From Nostoc sp. ATCC 53789 (lineage in GTDB: Bacteria > Cyanobacteriota > Cyanobacteriia > Cyanobacteriales > Nostocaceae), in the NCBI RefSeq assembly GCF_009873495.1, contig NZ_CP046703.1, positions 5,732,501 to 5,796,500 on the forward strand: a stretch of 64,000 nucleotides of DNA, read 5' to 3'. The position numbers were made by a program, and so were the translations under genes. The stretch's first letter is position 1. Every line of letters starts with the position of its first letter. This document shows, in pieces, positions 9,839 to 17,856 of the stretch. The notes beneath the pieces were generated by a model. That model was not told the DNA's origin and ran no database searches. It saw only the letters and a program-made list of their open reading frames with translations.

Positions 9839-9863
9839 ACTGGTAGTTAAAAAAACTATCAGT
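9839..9863. terminator. Hairpin with A/T-rich loop
   Basis: ACTGGTAGTT and AACTATCAGT form a 10-bp stem (one mismatch) around a short A-rich loop, just upstream of the small ORF at 9904. It could end a transcript from cas3' or from the mini-array side, but it lacks a clear U-tract on the plus strand. Confidence 0.3.
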
Positions 9864-9903
9864 TCTAATGAGTTGTATGTAAACTTACTTCAAGAATTGA
9901 AAG

Positions 9904-10110
9904 ATGCGAAAACGTAAGAAGACCAAGGTTGAGCTGTTAATTGAAGTCTTATCAGACGGCGAATGGCACTGGGGTGATGAACTAGCTCAACCCGATAAAG
10001 TCGGTTGGCGCTTTGGAGACGCTGTAGATAAAGCTCGTGACAAAAAAGGCTTTCCAATAGTCAGAGAGCGAGTTGGACTCAAACACAAGTATCGTTTGCC
10101 CAAATCTTAA
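9904..10110 (+). CDS. Small basic winged-helix-like protein, unknown role
   Basis: A 68-residue basic protein starting MRKRKKTKVELL, with a central HWGDELAQP...GWRFGDAVDKARDKKGFPIV stretch and an end KHKYRLPKS. The pattern (helix, helix with conserved W and G, then a basic beta-hairpin) is like small winged-helix proteins found next to mobile or CRISPR regions in cyanobacteria. I cannot name a family with certainty. There is no strong Shine-Dalgarno; a purine run (GAAAG) precedes the ATG. It sits between the mini-array and the DUF433/DUF1016 pair and could be their regulator or a leftover of an insertion (inference). Confidence 0.5.
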   Translation: MRKRKKTKVELLIEVLSDGEWHWGDELAQPDKVGWRFGDAVDKARDKKGFPIVRERVGLKHKYRLPKS

Positions 10111-10185
10111 CCGATATTAATGTGGTGTTAGCGAATTTCTTGGTCAAACAGAGAATTTTTTGCTATAGAGGGAAGCTGAACAGTA

Positions 10186-10231
10186 GGTTACGGCATTAAG
10201 TTCAGGCGTAATTAGTCTCAACCCCCTAGAA
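10186..10231 (-). repeat. Diverged second copy of the mini-array repeat/spacer junction
   Basis: On the minus strand this stretch matches the 3' end of the pseudo-repeat (GGTTGAGACT versus GATTGAAATA) followed by the first 28 nt of the mini-array spacer with 23 of 28 identities counted by eye, including CTGAACTTA. It lies about 150-195 bp upstream of the DUF433 start. It is either a decayed duplicate of the mini-array or a site related to its spacer. Confidence 0.5.
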
Positions 10232-10379
10232 CCACAAAGCAAAACTTGTGGCAGATAGCTGGGTACAAGTCTGGTATACATCAAAATCTTAAAGCAGTTG
10301 ATTTTATGAATGCTTCCTTCTTTTCTTAGCGTAAAAATATGATTGGCAAAGAAAAACAATTCCTTATCTGACATAATCC

Positions 10380-10598
10380 ATGAACGAACAAAAACTTTTA
10401 GAAAGAATCACAATCAACCCTCAAATCTTTGGTGGTAAACCAATTATTCGAGGTCGTCGCCTTGCAGTTGAACATATTTTGGGGATGTTGGCGGCGGGAG
10501 ATACTATCGAAACCTTATTAGAAGGTTATCCCTGGTTAGAACGGGAAGATGTGCAAGCCTGTTTAGTTTATGCGTCTCGGCTAGTTGGTCATGAATAA
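10380..10598 (+). CDS. DUF433 family protein (antitoxin-like)
   Basis: A 72-residue DUF433 protein. The hallmark N-terminal segment ITINPQIFGGKPIIRGRRLAVEHILGML and the GYPWLEREDVQACLVYA helix are clear. DUF433 proteins have a helix-turn-helix fold and usually act as the antitoxin partner of a DUF5615 PIN-like nuclease. No such partner follows; instead a DUF1016 nuclease gene starts 17 bp downstream, so the pair may be a non-standard toxin-antitoxin unit (inference). It lies inside the cas operon, between cas3' and cas10d, on the same strand. Confidence 0.85.
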   Translation: MNEQKLLERITINPQIFGGKPIIRGRRLAVEHILGMLAAGDTIETLLEGYPWLEREDVQACLVYASRLVGHE

Positions 10599-10615
10599 GT
10601 TGAACTTTTTCCGCT

Positions 10616-11635
10616 ATGAGTAACCCCGTTTCAGACAATTACAGACATTTGCTAATGGAAATAAAACAGCGTATTCGTTCAGCCCAGTACGAAGCACTAA
10701 AAGCAGTTAATCGGGAAATGATTAACCTTTACTGGGACATTGGACAGATAATTGTTACTCAACAACAGGGCGCTAGTTGGGGAAAATCCGTAGTAGAACA
10801 GTTAGCAAAAGACTTACAAGCAGAGTTTCCAGGAATTAGCGGATTTTCTGCTGCTAACCTCTGGCGGATGAGGCTTTTTTATGAATCATACGTCAACAAT
10901 GAAAAACTCGCACCAATGGTGCGAGAAATTGGATGGAGTCACAATCTGGTCATTGTAGAGAAATGCAAAGATGACCTAGAACGGGAATTTTATATCAGAA
11001 TGACTCGTAAATTTGGCTGGACAAAGAATGTTTTGATTCACCAAATTGAAAATCAAACCTATGAAAAGACTCTGTTGAATCAGACTAACTTTGATAAAAC
11101 TGTTCCAGCAGAAATCCGTAACCAATTAAAACTAGCAGTCAAAGATGAATATACTTTTGATTTCTTGGAACTAGCAGATGAACACAGTGAGCGACAGTTA
11201 GAACAGGCGATTTTGGCAAGAGTTGAACCATTCTTGCAAGAAATGGGCGGGCGGTTTACTTTTGTTGGCAGTCAGTATCGCTTAGAAGTTGGCGATAAAG
11301 AATTTTTTATTGACCTGTTGCTGTATCACCGCCAATTAAAATGTCTAGTTGCAATTGAGTTAAAAACTGGAGAGTTCCTACCTGAGTATGTGGGAAAAAT
11401 GCAATTTTATCTGGCGGCTTTAGATGATTTATCTCGATTTCCAGACGAAAATCTCTCAATCGGAATTATTCTTTGCAAATCTAAGGATAAAACCATTGTT
11501 GAGTATGCACTGAGAGAATCGAATAAACCAATCGGTATCGCAACTTATAAACTGTTTTCTACGTTGCCTCAAGAACTAAAAAATCAGCTTCCGGCTCCAG
11601 AGCAAGTTGCCAAGTTGCTAGAAGGCGTGGAGTAA
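10616..11635 (+). CDS. DUF1016 / YhcG-type PDDEXK nuclease domain protein
   Basis: A 339-residue protein of the DUF1016 family. The N-terminal domain (about 1-150) has MINLYWDIGQIIVTQQ, WGKSVVEQLAKDLQAEFPG and FSAANLWRMRLFYESY. The C-terminal PDDEXK nuclease core has Asp in EFFIDLLLYH and the E-x-K pair in CLVAIELKTGEF, so the catalytic residues are present. Family members are restriction- or homing-like nucleases often found in mobile or defence islands. It starts at ATG 10616, 17 bp after the DUF433 gene, and ends 17 bp before cas10d, so all three are probably co-transcribed. Its presence in a I-D operon suggests an inserted defence or addiction module (inference). Confidence 0.88.
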   Translation: MSNPVSDNYRHLLMEIKQRIRSAQYEALKAVNREMINLYWDIGQIIVTQQQGASWGKSVVEQLAKDLQAEFPGISGFSAANLWRMRLFYESYVNNEKLAPMVREIGWSHNLVIVEKCKDDLEREFYIRMTRKFGWTKNVLIHQIENQTYEKTLLNQTNFDKTVPAEIRNQLKLAVKDEYTFDFLELADEHSERQLEQAILARVEPFLQEMGGRFTFVGSQYRLEVGDKEFFIDLLLYHRQLKCLVAIELKTGEFLPEYVGKMQFYLAALDDLSRFPDENLSIGIILCKSKDKTIVEYALRESNKPIGIATYKLFSTLPQELKNQLPAPEQVAKLLEGVE

Positions 11636-11641
11636 AAAATT

Positions 11642-11645
11642 GGAG
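11642..11645 (+). promoter_or_regulatory. Ribosome binding site deciding the cas10d start
   Basis: GGAG at 11642-11645 is 7 nt before the ATG at 11653 but only one base before an in-frame TTG at 11647, so the ATG is the likely start. Confidence 0.6.
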
Positions 11646-11652
11646 TTTGAAA

Positions 11653-14600
11653 ATGTCTAATGATGATTGGTTATCAGGTGATTTTGGTTTTGATGGAGAT
11701 TCTTCAGACCGCACTATTGAAACTAAAGGTGAGTTACTAACACTCAAGTTATTACGAGAAGCAATTCAGTCTCAAAATCCCGATGATAAGGTAATGGCAG
11801 ACTTTGGTGAATATGTTTTACCAAATCTGTTGCGGATAGCAATTGGTGTAACTGCGAAAGGCGGTAAGTTTTTTGATGAAATTGACCAACAGCGAGAAGC
11901 AGAAGGAAAAATTAAAGTCAGACGAGATAATGCTGCTGACCAATCGCTGAATACTCACTTACTCAATGGATTATTCCCCGCTAATTTAATTGAGAAACGT
12001 TTAGAAAAACTTAATACCACAGTGCAGCGAGTGGTGAAAGAGCGAGAACGACGTTTGGTAATTGCTGGATTTATTTTACATGATTTTGAAAAGTTTCCTG
12101 ATGTACCTGAAAACTGCCGCAAGTTGCCGTTAGCAGAACATCGCGAAATTATTGATAAAAAAGTTCACCAGTTAGGACTAGATAACTTTATAAATCCAGA
12201 AAATACTGAAGCTTATCGAGAGTATTTAGATGATTTATTGTGCATGGCTTATAATGCTCAACGTCGCTGGGATACTAACTGGAATTTTTCTGAATTTGGG
12301 TTGAATCCTCTTCTCAAAGACCGTACCCTTCGCAGTCTATCTGATTTAACTTGTTTAGCTGATTCTCTCGCCTCAATTGTTAAACATCCCCAGGATGCAG
12401 AACATCCTAGACTCAAAGAAATCATCCACAGCCTCAGTGATGGGCAATTAAAATTTACCTATCACAGCATTGCTGAGAATCGTGGTGTTTTAACTAATGT
12501 GGTGAATAATGCTTTAATTCAGGCTCATACTAGTCTCAATACTGATGAGTATACCTACTATGAACCTTTGTTATATCTGCCAACAGGCGTGATTTACTTG
12601 GCTTCGCGCAATGCTCCAGCTATCTCGCCGGAAGATTTACCAGACCGTGTAGTTAACAGTATTAAATCGCTTTGTGCAGGTCAATTACGCCTCAGACAAA
12701 CAGGATTTGGTAGAGATGGCAAAGGCATGAAATATGCCGAATATTACAATTTATTTTTTGATGATATAGGCTTGATGAAAGTAGCTTTAGATGCTACATT
12801 ACGCATCTTAAACCCTAATAAAGGCTCTGTTGCTAAAAGTCGCAGCGAAAATCTGAATAAGTTTCAGCAACAAAATGTTTTATCTGCTGATTATGACTTC
12901 AAATTTGAAGACGATATCCGTATTGACCAAATAGCAGAATTTGGTGATTTAGTTAGCCGGAAGATTTGGGAAGAGACAGTTAATCGCGTTGATTATGCTC
13001 GGAAGAAAGATAAAAAGCTGCCAGCAGTTCCCGATTTTGATTTAACTCACAAAGTTGCAGAATTTTGGAATTTAGCAGAATGTTTACCCCAAATTAGAGA
13101 AATTCAACGCATTAACGAAAGTCTCAAAGAAAACAAGTTAAAGGGAAATACGGGAGGAGTACCTTATGAATGGTATTATCTGGCGGCTAAATATTTAGAA
13201 CATCATCCAGGAATTGAAGATGTACGCGAAGCTTGTCAGCAAGTCATTGAGTATTTGACAACCTTAATTTCTCCGATAATTTCTCAGTATCAATTACCTG
13301 ATGGTTGGGATGATTTAAGGCTCTGGGTAAAACGAGTTGTGATGTTACCAGGCACTAATCAAGAGCCATCTGTTAAAACGCAAGTTGAAACATTTCTAAA
13401 TGAGTTAGATAATTACAATGCTGCGAAAAAAGCAGGGCGAGGGAAACAATTAATCTGCTCAATTTCTCATTCTGCTTACACAGTTACTGAGCAAATGGAA
13501 TCAGCAGTTTTATTTACGCCTCAAGTTTATACAAACAAGCAAATGTTAGGAGGTTCTAACGCTAAACGCAATATCTCCAGTATTGCAGGTGTAGAGATGA
13601 TGCTGAGGCAAATCTTGATGAATCAAACTCAAGCTGTAGGTAAGCGATTTGAAGATGGTAAATATCGCTATCTCTACTTTTATCCCACTTATTACTTTAC
13701 TCCAGAGACTAATAAGTTTTTGCAGAAAGCATACAATGGTATTGCTCAAACTCGCTTTGATACCAGCGTTCGCAACCATTTTATCAGTAAGGATTTACAG
13801 GCGAATTTGGGGCGTGATCGCTACCAAAGTGTAGATAGTTTCTTAATTGATGAAAACCTCCAGCGTGACAAGGATCGCACCTTTAAGCTTTCCTATCCTG
13901 AAGACCAGCCTTTAACATTTTACTTCATGGCACTCCCGCCAGGAAGAGACAGCACCGATACAGAATCTTGGGTAATGCCAACTTGGTTAGCGTTTGCTTT
14001 CCCGATGATTTTAGATGTTAAAACTGTGGTTTCAGAGTCACCAATTCCACCTTTTAATGATGGGGCTGAATTTGAGGAAAGCGTTTTCCTTGATAGTGCG
14101 CCTCATGCTTTCCGTGCTTTAGTAAGGCGCGATCGCTTCCGTCTTGACTACATCCTCGAAGGCTGGAACGAAAACGGTATTCAATACCCAGCACCTTTAA
14201 ATGTGCTTACCGCCGCTTATGCCATTCATTTAGATGTGAATGCGCGACAGGGTAAGTCTGGTTACGATGCCAACTGGGGAAGATTTACAGAACTGGCTAA
14301 AGATTTTGAAACCAGTCCACTATACGTCTTTTCTTATCTCAATCGCTGGGTGCGTAACCAGGGATCGGAAACAGCGCGAATCGAGAAAATTCGGCTTTAT
14401 GCCTATCATTTTTATCCTTGTTTTGACCCTTATGTGAAATATGACACTAATATGGAGCAATTAATTGTGGGAGAAGCATCAAGTCTAAATCATCCTAAGA
14501 AATTAACAGATTTATACCGCAGATTTTACCGAGCTAATAAGCGTTATAATCCTAAGTCTAATGCTGTGTTGAAACCAGTTGATATTGCGGCTGAAACTAT

Positions 14601-14943
14601 ACTCAAAGCTGAGTCAAGTGTGTTTCAGGGAGAAACATTAGTTGTGGCTGTTGCAGCAGAAGTTTTTAAACTCATGGATCGCGTTCATTCTTCTACTGCT
14701 GAAGGACGTTGGATTATGAGCAAACGAGAGGAAGAACGGCAAGCTGTTCTAGATTTTGCCAAGTATTTTGTAGTGGAGGTATTTGATAACGCATTTGCAG
14801 GCGATCGCGCTCGTTTAGCAGGCCGTCAACTCAACTTAATTAGGGATACTTGCGAATTTCTTTATCGTCTTGAAGATGACAAAGAAAATGCAGGAAAAAA
14901 TGAAAATATTCCTGTAATAGATGATGTTAAGGAACCGGAATAA
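11653..14943 (+). CDS. cas10d: Type I-D effector large subunit Cas10d (Csc3) with HD nuclease
   Basis: A 1096-residue protein of the Cas10d/Csc3 family, the large subunit of the type I-D complex. An HD-type phosphohydrolase core lies near the N-terminus: the motif NTHLLNG and the His-Asp pair in GFILHDFEKF (about 143-144), with a further Asp in SDLTCLADS. The HD domain is the nuclease that cuts target DNA together with Cas3'. The middle region corresponds to the divergent palm-like Cas10 part, and no GGDD cyclase motif is seen. The last about 160 residues are helical and correspond to the small-subunit-like region. It is followed by csc2 after 48 bp. The length is in the usual range for the family and no frameshift is seen. 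Confidence 0.93.
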   Translation: MSNDDWLSGDFGFDGDSSDRTIETKGELLTLKLLREAIQSQNPDDKVMADFGEYVLPNLLRIAIGVTAKGGKFFDEIDQQREAEGKIKVRRDNAADQSLNTHLLNGLFPANLIEKRLEKLNTTVQRVVKERERRLVIAGFILHDFEKFPDVPENCRKLPLAEHREIIDKKVHQLGLDNFINPENTEAYREYLDDLLCMAYNAQRRWDTNWNFSEFGLNPLLKDRTLRSLSDLTCLADSLASIVKHPQDAEHPRLKEIIHSLSDGQLKFTYHSIAENRGVLTNVVNNALIQAHTSLNTDEYTYYEPLLYLPTGVIYLASRNAPAISPEDLPDRVVNSIKSLCAGQLRLRQTGFGRDGKGMKYAEYYNLFFDDIGLMKVALDATLRILNPNKGSVAKSRSENLNKFQQQNVLSADYDFKFEDDIRIDQIAEFGDLVSRKIWEETVNRVDYARKKDKKLPAVPDFDLTHKVAEFWNLAECLPQIREIQRINESLKENKLKGNTGGVPYEWYYLAAKYLEHHPGIEDVREACQQVIEYLTTLISPIISQYQLPDGWDDLRLWVKRVVMLPGTNQEPSVKTQVETFLNELDNYNAAKKAGRGKQLICSISHSAYTVTEQMESAVLFTPQVYTNKQMLGGSNAKRNISSIAGVEMMLRQILMNQTQAVGKRFEDGKYRYLYFYPTYYFTPETNKFLQKAYNGIAQTRFDTSVRNHFISKDLQANLGRDRYQSVDSFLIDENLQRDKDRTFKLSYPEDQPLTFYFMALPPGRDSTDTESWVMPTWLAFAFPMILDVKTVVSESPIPPFNDGAEFEESVFLDSAPHAFRALVRRDRFRLDYILEGWNENGIQYPAPLNVLTAAYAIHLDVNARQGKSGYDANWGRFTELAKDFETSPLYVFSYLNRWVRNQGSETARIEKIRLYAYHFYPCFDPYVKYDTNMEQLIVGEASSLNHPKKLTDLYRRFYRANKRYNPKSNAVLKPVDIAAETILKAESSVFQGETLVVAVAAEVFKLMDRVHSSTAEGRWIMSKREEERQAVLDFAKYFVVEVFDNAFAGDRARLAGRQLNLIRDTCEFLYRLEDDKENAGKNENIPVIDDVKEPE
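14452..14943 (+). CDS. cas11d: Possible internally translated small subunit Cas11d
   Basis: In Synechocystis type I-D systems the small subunit Cas11d is produced by translation starting inside the 3' end of cas10d. Here an in-frame ATG at 14452 (MEQLIVGEASS) would give a 163-residue helical protein covering the expected C-terminal region. I see no strong Shine-Dalgarno before it, so the exact start is uncertain; other in-frame starts nearby are possible. Confidence 0.35.
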   Translation: MEQLIVGEASSLNHPKKLTDLYRRFYRANKRYNPKSNAVLKPVDIAAETILKAESSVFQGETLVVAVAAEVFKLMDRVHSSTAEGRWIMSKREEERQAVLDFAKYFVVEVFDNAFAGDRARLAGRQLNLIRDTCEFLYRLEDDKENAGKNENIPVIDDVKEPE

Positions 14944-14991
14944 ATTCTTCTAGAAGTAAACAAGTAGTAAACAATTTTTTGGAGATAAATC

Positions 14992-16008
14992 ATGGCAATT
15001 TTAAAAACTGTTGAATCCAAATTCTTTCAAACTGAGATTCCTTACAAACCAATGGGGAAATATGTTCATTTCTTGACTATTCGCATTACTGAATCTTACC
15101 CTCTATTTCAAACAGATGCAGAACTGAATAAAGCACGGGTAAGAGCAGGAGTTAAAGACAAAACTACAATTAGCCGTTTGTCAATGTTCAAGCGTAAACA
15201 GTCTACTCCAGAGCGTTTAGTTGGTCGGGAATTGCTGCGTAACTATGGCTTAATGACTGCTGAAGAATGCGAATACAATGTAAATTTTGCAATGGATAAT
15301 CCTGATTGCATCATTTACGGATTTGCTATTGGTGACTCTGGTTCTGAAAAATCGAAAGTTGTGGTAGACACGGCATTCTCAATTACAGCTTTTGATGAAT
15401 CACACGAAACATTCACCCTCAATGCTCCTTATGAAAATGGTACGATGGCTTCCAAAGGTGAAAATGGTTCTAAACCTGGTGAAGTTACCAGTCGGATCAA
15501 TCAACAAGACCACATTAGACCGCAAGTTTTCTTTCCTAGTATTGTCACCTTGAAAGACCCCACTGAAGCTAGCTTTCTTTACGTTTTTAATAATATTCTG
15601 CGAACTCGTCACTATGGAGCGCAAACTACCCGTACAGGTCGTGTCAGAAATGAGTTAATTGGTGTTGTATTTGCAGATGGAGAAATTACTAGTAACTTGC
15701 GTTGGACTCAGGCAATATATGACCAAATGAAATCTAATAATACTTTAAATGCTCCTGATCCACTAGATGAGGATGATGTAATTACTGCTGCTAAAAATGC
15801 TATTGAGGCGTTAATGGCTGATGAGTTTATTGTTCACACAGATTTAATTGGTGATGCTTTTGTATCCCTAATTAATGAAGTCAAAACTTTAACAGGAAGT
15901 GAGAAAGGTATTCAGGCAATTTTGCAAAAAGCTGATGCAGAAGCTAAAGATTATGCCAAGAAGCATATCAGCAAGAAGAAAACTGCTGCTAAAGCGGGGA
16001 AAGAGTAA
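14992..16008 (+). CDS. csc2: Type I-D Cas7 backbone protein Csc2
   Basis: A 338-residue Csc2/Cas7d protein that polymerises along the crRNA spacer. Recognisable features are the N-terminal FLTIRITESYPLFQTD, the loop with RLSMFKRKQ...ERLVGRELLRNYG, the glycine-rich middle (ENGTMASKGENGS), and RTRHYGAQTTRTGRVRNELIG. The Lys-rich tail (KKHISKKKTAAKAGKE) is basic. The start is supported by GGAG 8-9 nt upstream of the ATG. The stop overlaps the next start as TAATG, so csc1 is translationally coupled. Confidence 0.93.
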   Translation: MAILKTVESKFFQTEIPYKPMGKYVHFLTIRITESYPLFQTDAELNKARVRAGVKDKTTISRLSMFKRKQSTPERLVGRELLRNYGLMTAEECEYNVNFAMDNPDCIIYGFAIGDSGSEKSKVVVDTAFSITAFDESHETFTLNAPYENGTMASKGENGSKPGEVTSRINQQDHIRPQVFFPSIVTLKDPTEASFLYVFNNILRTRHYGAQTTRTGRVRNELIGVVFADGEITSNLRWTQAIYDQMKSNNTLNAPDPLDEDDVITAAKNAIEALMADEFIVHTDLIGDAFVSLINEVKTLTGSEKGIQAILQKADAEAKDYAKKHISKKKTAAKAGKE

Positions 16009-16715
16009 TGGTGTTTATTTCCCGTTGTCAAATAGAACTTCATGACAGCCTCTATTTCGCAACTCGTGAAATCGGGCGATTGTATGAAACAGAGCCAATA
16101 ATCCACAATTACGCTCTCTGTTATGCACTAGGTTTAGTTGATAGCCAAATATACTCTACTACCGTTGCTGAAGAACATTCTTATCGCTATTTTTGCCCCG
16201 AACAAGTGCCAAAATATGAGGAGCATTTAACGCCACTCAATCAACAAGGAATTTACGTAACTCCGGCGCGATCGCTCAATCATTCTTCCATCCTCAACAC
16301 CTGGAAGTATGCTAACAACAACTACCACGTTGAAATGGAGAAAACACAGAAAAATATCCCTAGTTTTGGTAGAGCGAAAGAAATAGCAGCAGAAAGTAAA
16401 TTTGAGTTTTTTGTCATATCTCAAAAAGAACTCAAATTACCAAAGTGGATTCGTTTGGGTAAATGGATGAGCAAGGCTGAAGTAACGGTAGAACAATTAC
16501 CAAAACATAAAATTTCTGAAGGTATATTCACTTGTACACATCCATTAAATCCTTTAGATGTGATGTTCACGAATCAAGTGATTAGCTATGATGTTGTGAA
16601 TATGCCTCCAGTTAGCTTAATTCAAAATGTCCAAATGCGAGGTCAATACTATCAATTTGATGGCATTCAAAACTTAAAAATCCCAGTTCGGGTAGAATAT
16701 CGTTTTCGGAGTTAA
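16008..16715 (+). CDS. csc1: Type I-D Cas5 protein Csc1
   Basis: A 235-residue Csc1/Cas5d protein, which caps the 5' handle end of the crRNA complex. The start MVFISRCQIELHDSLYFATREIGRLYETEP is typical, as are the LGLVDSQIY segment and the ending RVEYRFRS. Its ATG shares one base with the csc2 stop. The stop (16713-16715) abuts the stop of the convergent gene at 16716, so transcription of the downstream cas genes must either read through this antisense gene or start anew after it. Confidence 0.9.
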   Translation: MVFISRCQIELHDSLYFATREIGRLYETEPIIHNYALCYALGLVDSQIYSTTVAEEHSYRYFCPEQVPKYEEHLTPLNQQGIYVTPARSLNHSSILNTWKYANNNYHVEMEKTQKNIPSFGRAKEIAAESKFEFFVISQKELKLPKWIRLGKWMSKAEVTVEQLPKHKISEGIFTCTHPLNPLDVMFTNQVISYDVVNMPPVSLIQNVQMRGQYYQFDGIQNLKIPVRVEYRFRS

Positions 16716-17126
16716 TCACTTCCCAAAACCTTTACCACGGTTTTTATTTTTTCGAGGCTCTATCATCATTAACTCGGCTTTAAAACCTCTGGAATCTTGC
16801 AACATTAACTTACGTATTCGCTGGCGTTGGTAAGCCTGTACTTCAGCAGCTAGAGAATGATTAGGGTCAATTTTTAAGTGAGTAATCGCAGAAACATATT
16901 GTTCTTTACTTTCGGGATTATTTGGCTCTTTTAGTCCGCACATAATCCCGCCTTCATCTCCTGAATAGCCAACGAAATCAATCTCAAATTCTCTGTCTGG
17001 ATCGGCGTTTACTCCTTTTTGCTTTAATGTCTTCAAAAACTCCTTCCCGGCACGTGCTTTAATGGGTAAGTTCTCTTTCAGTTTTTCAGTTAGTGCCTTG
17101 GCTGCATTGTAATCATCAATTCTCAT
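16716..17126 (-). CDS. Unknown 136-residue protein antisense within the cas locus
   Basis: I do not recognise this protein. It is 136 residues, charged, with an N-terminal helix (MRIDDYNAAKALTEKLKENL), a central likely beta region with FVGYSGDEGGIMCGL, a helix rich in Gln and Arg (AAEVQAYQRQRIRKLML) and a very basic glycine-containing tail (PRKNKNRGKGFGK) that could contact nucleic acid. It is encoded opposite to the cas genes, its stop directly abutting that of csc1, and its promoter would lie in the 109 bp shared with the divergent oxygenase gene. The codon pattern looks coding, and its opposite-strand position suggests independent control. A regulator or cargo gene is possible; no function is claimed. 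Confidence 0.7.
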   Translation of the reverse strand: MRIDDYNAAKALTEKLKENLPIKARAGKEFLKTLKQKGVNADPDREFEIDFVGYSGDEGGIMCGLKEPNNPESKEQYVSAITHLKIDPNHSLAAEVQAYQRQRIRKLMLQDSRGFKAELMMIEPRKNKNRGKGFGK

Positions 17127-17235
17127 TGGTCTTTCTCACTATGTAGTTTTTCTCACTTAAAAGAATACTACTATCATCACTCGACAGTCTTTAAAATTTT
17201 AGATATCACATTCAGCGATCGCTCCTCTATCCCCA

Positions 17236-17856
17236 GTGAAACACTATCAACAACAAACCAACGCCTTCCCCAGCGACTACCTAAACAACTTGTGGGGAGA
17301 AATCCAAGCTTGTCCTTACTTTGCTATCAACAACCTCAACCGCGATTTTGTCGCCACGAAAGGATTTTCTGTAGTATTTCAGCGTTCTGGATTAGCAAAG
17401 GTAGAACAGCAGTTTCCCTACTTCAAACCTTACCTCGATTTGGCTCTCCAGCCGAGTTGTAATGCTTTTTACCTCAATCCTTTACAACTCAAAGAAGGCT
17501 CCCGCGTCGATCCGCATATCGATCGCTCCTTGCGTTCCTACTCCAAAACCATTGAACCGCCTGCGGTTGTCAGTGTCCTCTATGTGCGCGTACCTGCGGA
17601 TATGGAAGGGGGAGAACTGGTATTGCGATCGCACAAACGTCAACTTGGGCAAATTAAGCCCCAATTCAATACTTTAGTTTATTTTCAAGGTGATTTAATC
17701 CATTCGGTTAACGCTGTCAAAACCCCAGGAAATCGCCTAAGTCTCGTTTGTGAACAGTATAGTTTGAGTGATGCTGAACTCCAGGAAATCCCTGAATTCA
17801 CTGTAGAGTCAAGAAGCACTCAGTCTACAACCAAAAAAAGAAAGTATGCCTCATAG
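17236..17856 (+). CDS. 2OG-Fe(II) dioxygenase (prolyl-4-hydroxylase-like fold)
   Basis: A 206-residue 2-oxoglutarate/Fe(II)-dependent oxygenase. The iron triad is His94-x-Asp96 (VDPHIDRS) and His156 (GDLIHSVNAV), and Arg167 (PGNRLSLVCEQY) is the likely 2-oxoglutarate ligand. The MEGGELVLRSH and NTLVYFQGDLIH motifs match the prolyl-4-hydroxylase-like group. The substrate (protein, small molecule or nucleobase) cannot be read from sequence. It starts at GTG 17236; its 3' end overlaps the cas6 start by 11 nt (17846-17856), so cas6 expression is probably coupled to it. This places a non-Cas enzyme firmly in the cas operon. Confidence 0.88.
   Translation: MKHYQQQTNAFPSDYLNNLWGEIQACPYFAINNLNRDFVATKGFSVVFQRSGLAKVEQQFPYFKPYLDLALQPSCNAFYLNPLQLKEGSRVDPHIDRSLRSYSKTIEPPAVVSVLYVRVPADMEGGELVLRSHKRQLGQIKPQFNTLVYFQGDLIHSVNAVKTPGNRLSLVCEQYSLSDAELQEIPEFTVESRSTQSTTKKRKYAS

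Noticed and set aside
10144..10374. Minus-strand ORF of 76 codons upstream of DUF433
   Set aside because: Composition does not look coding, it has no family features, and it covers the probable promoter and the spacer-like sequence.
9650..10380. A full second CRISPR array
   Set aside because: Only two repeat cores are present at array spacing; the third, at 10214-10231, is too far and too diverged to be in register.
11653..14943. Cas10-type cyclic oligoadenylate synthesis (type III-like signalling) by Cas10d
   Set aside because: No GGDD motif is visible and no CARF-domain effector lies nearby; the csc1/csc2 genes make it type I-D.
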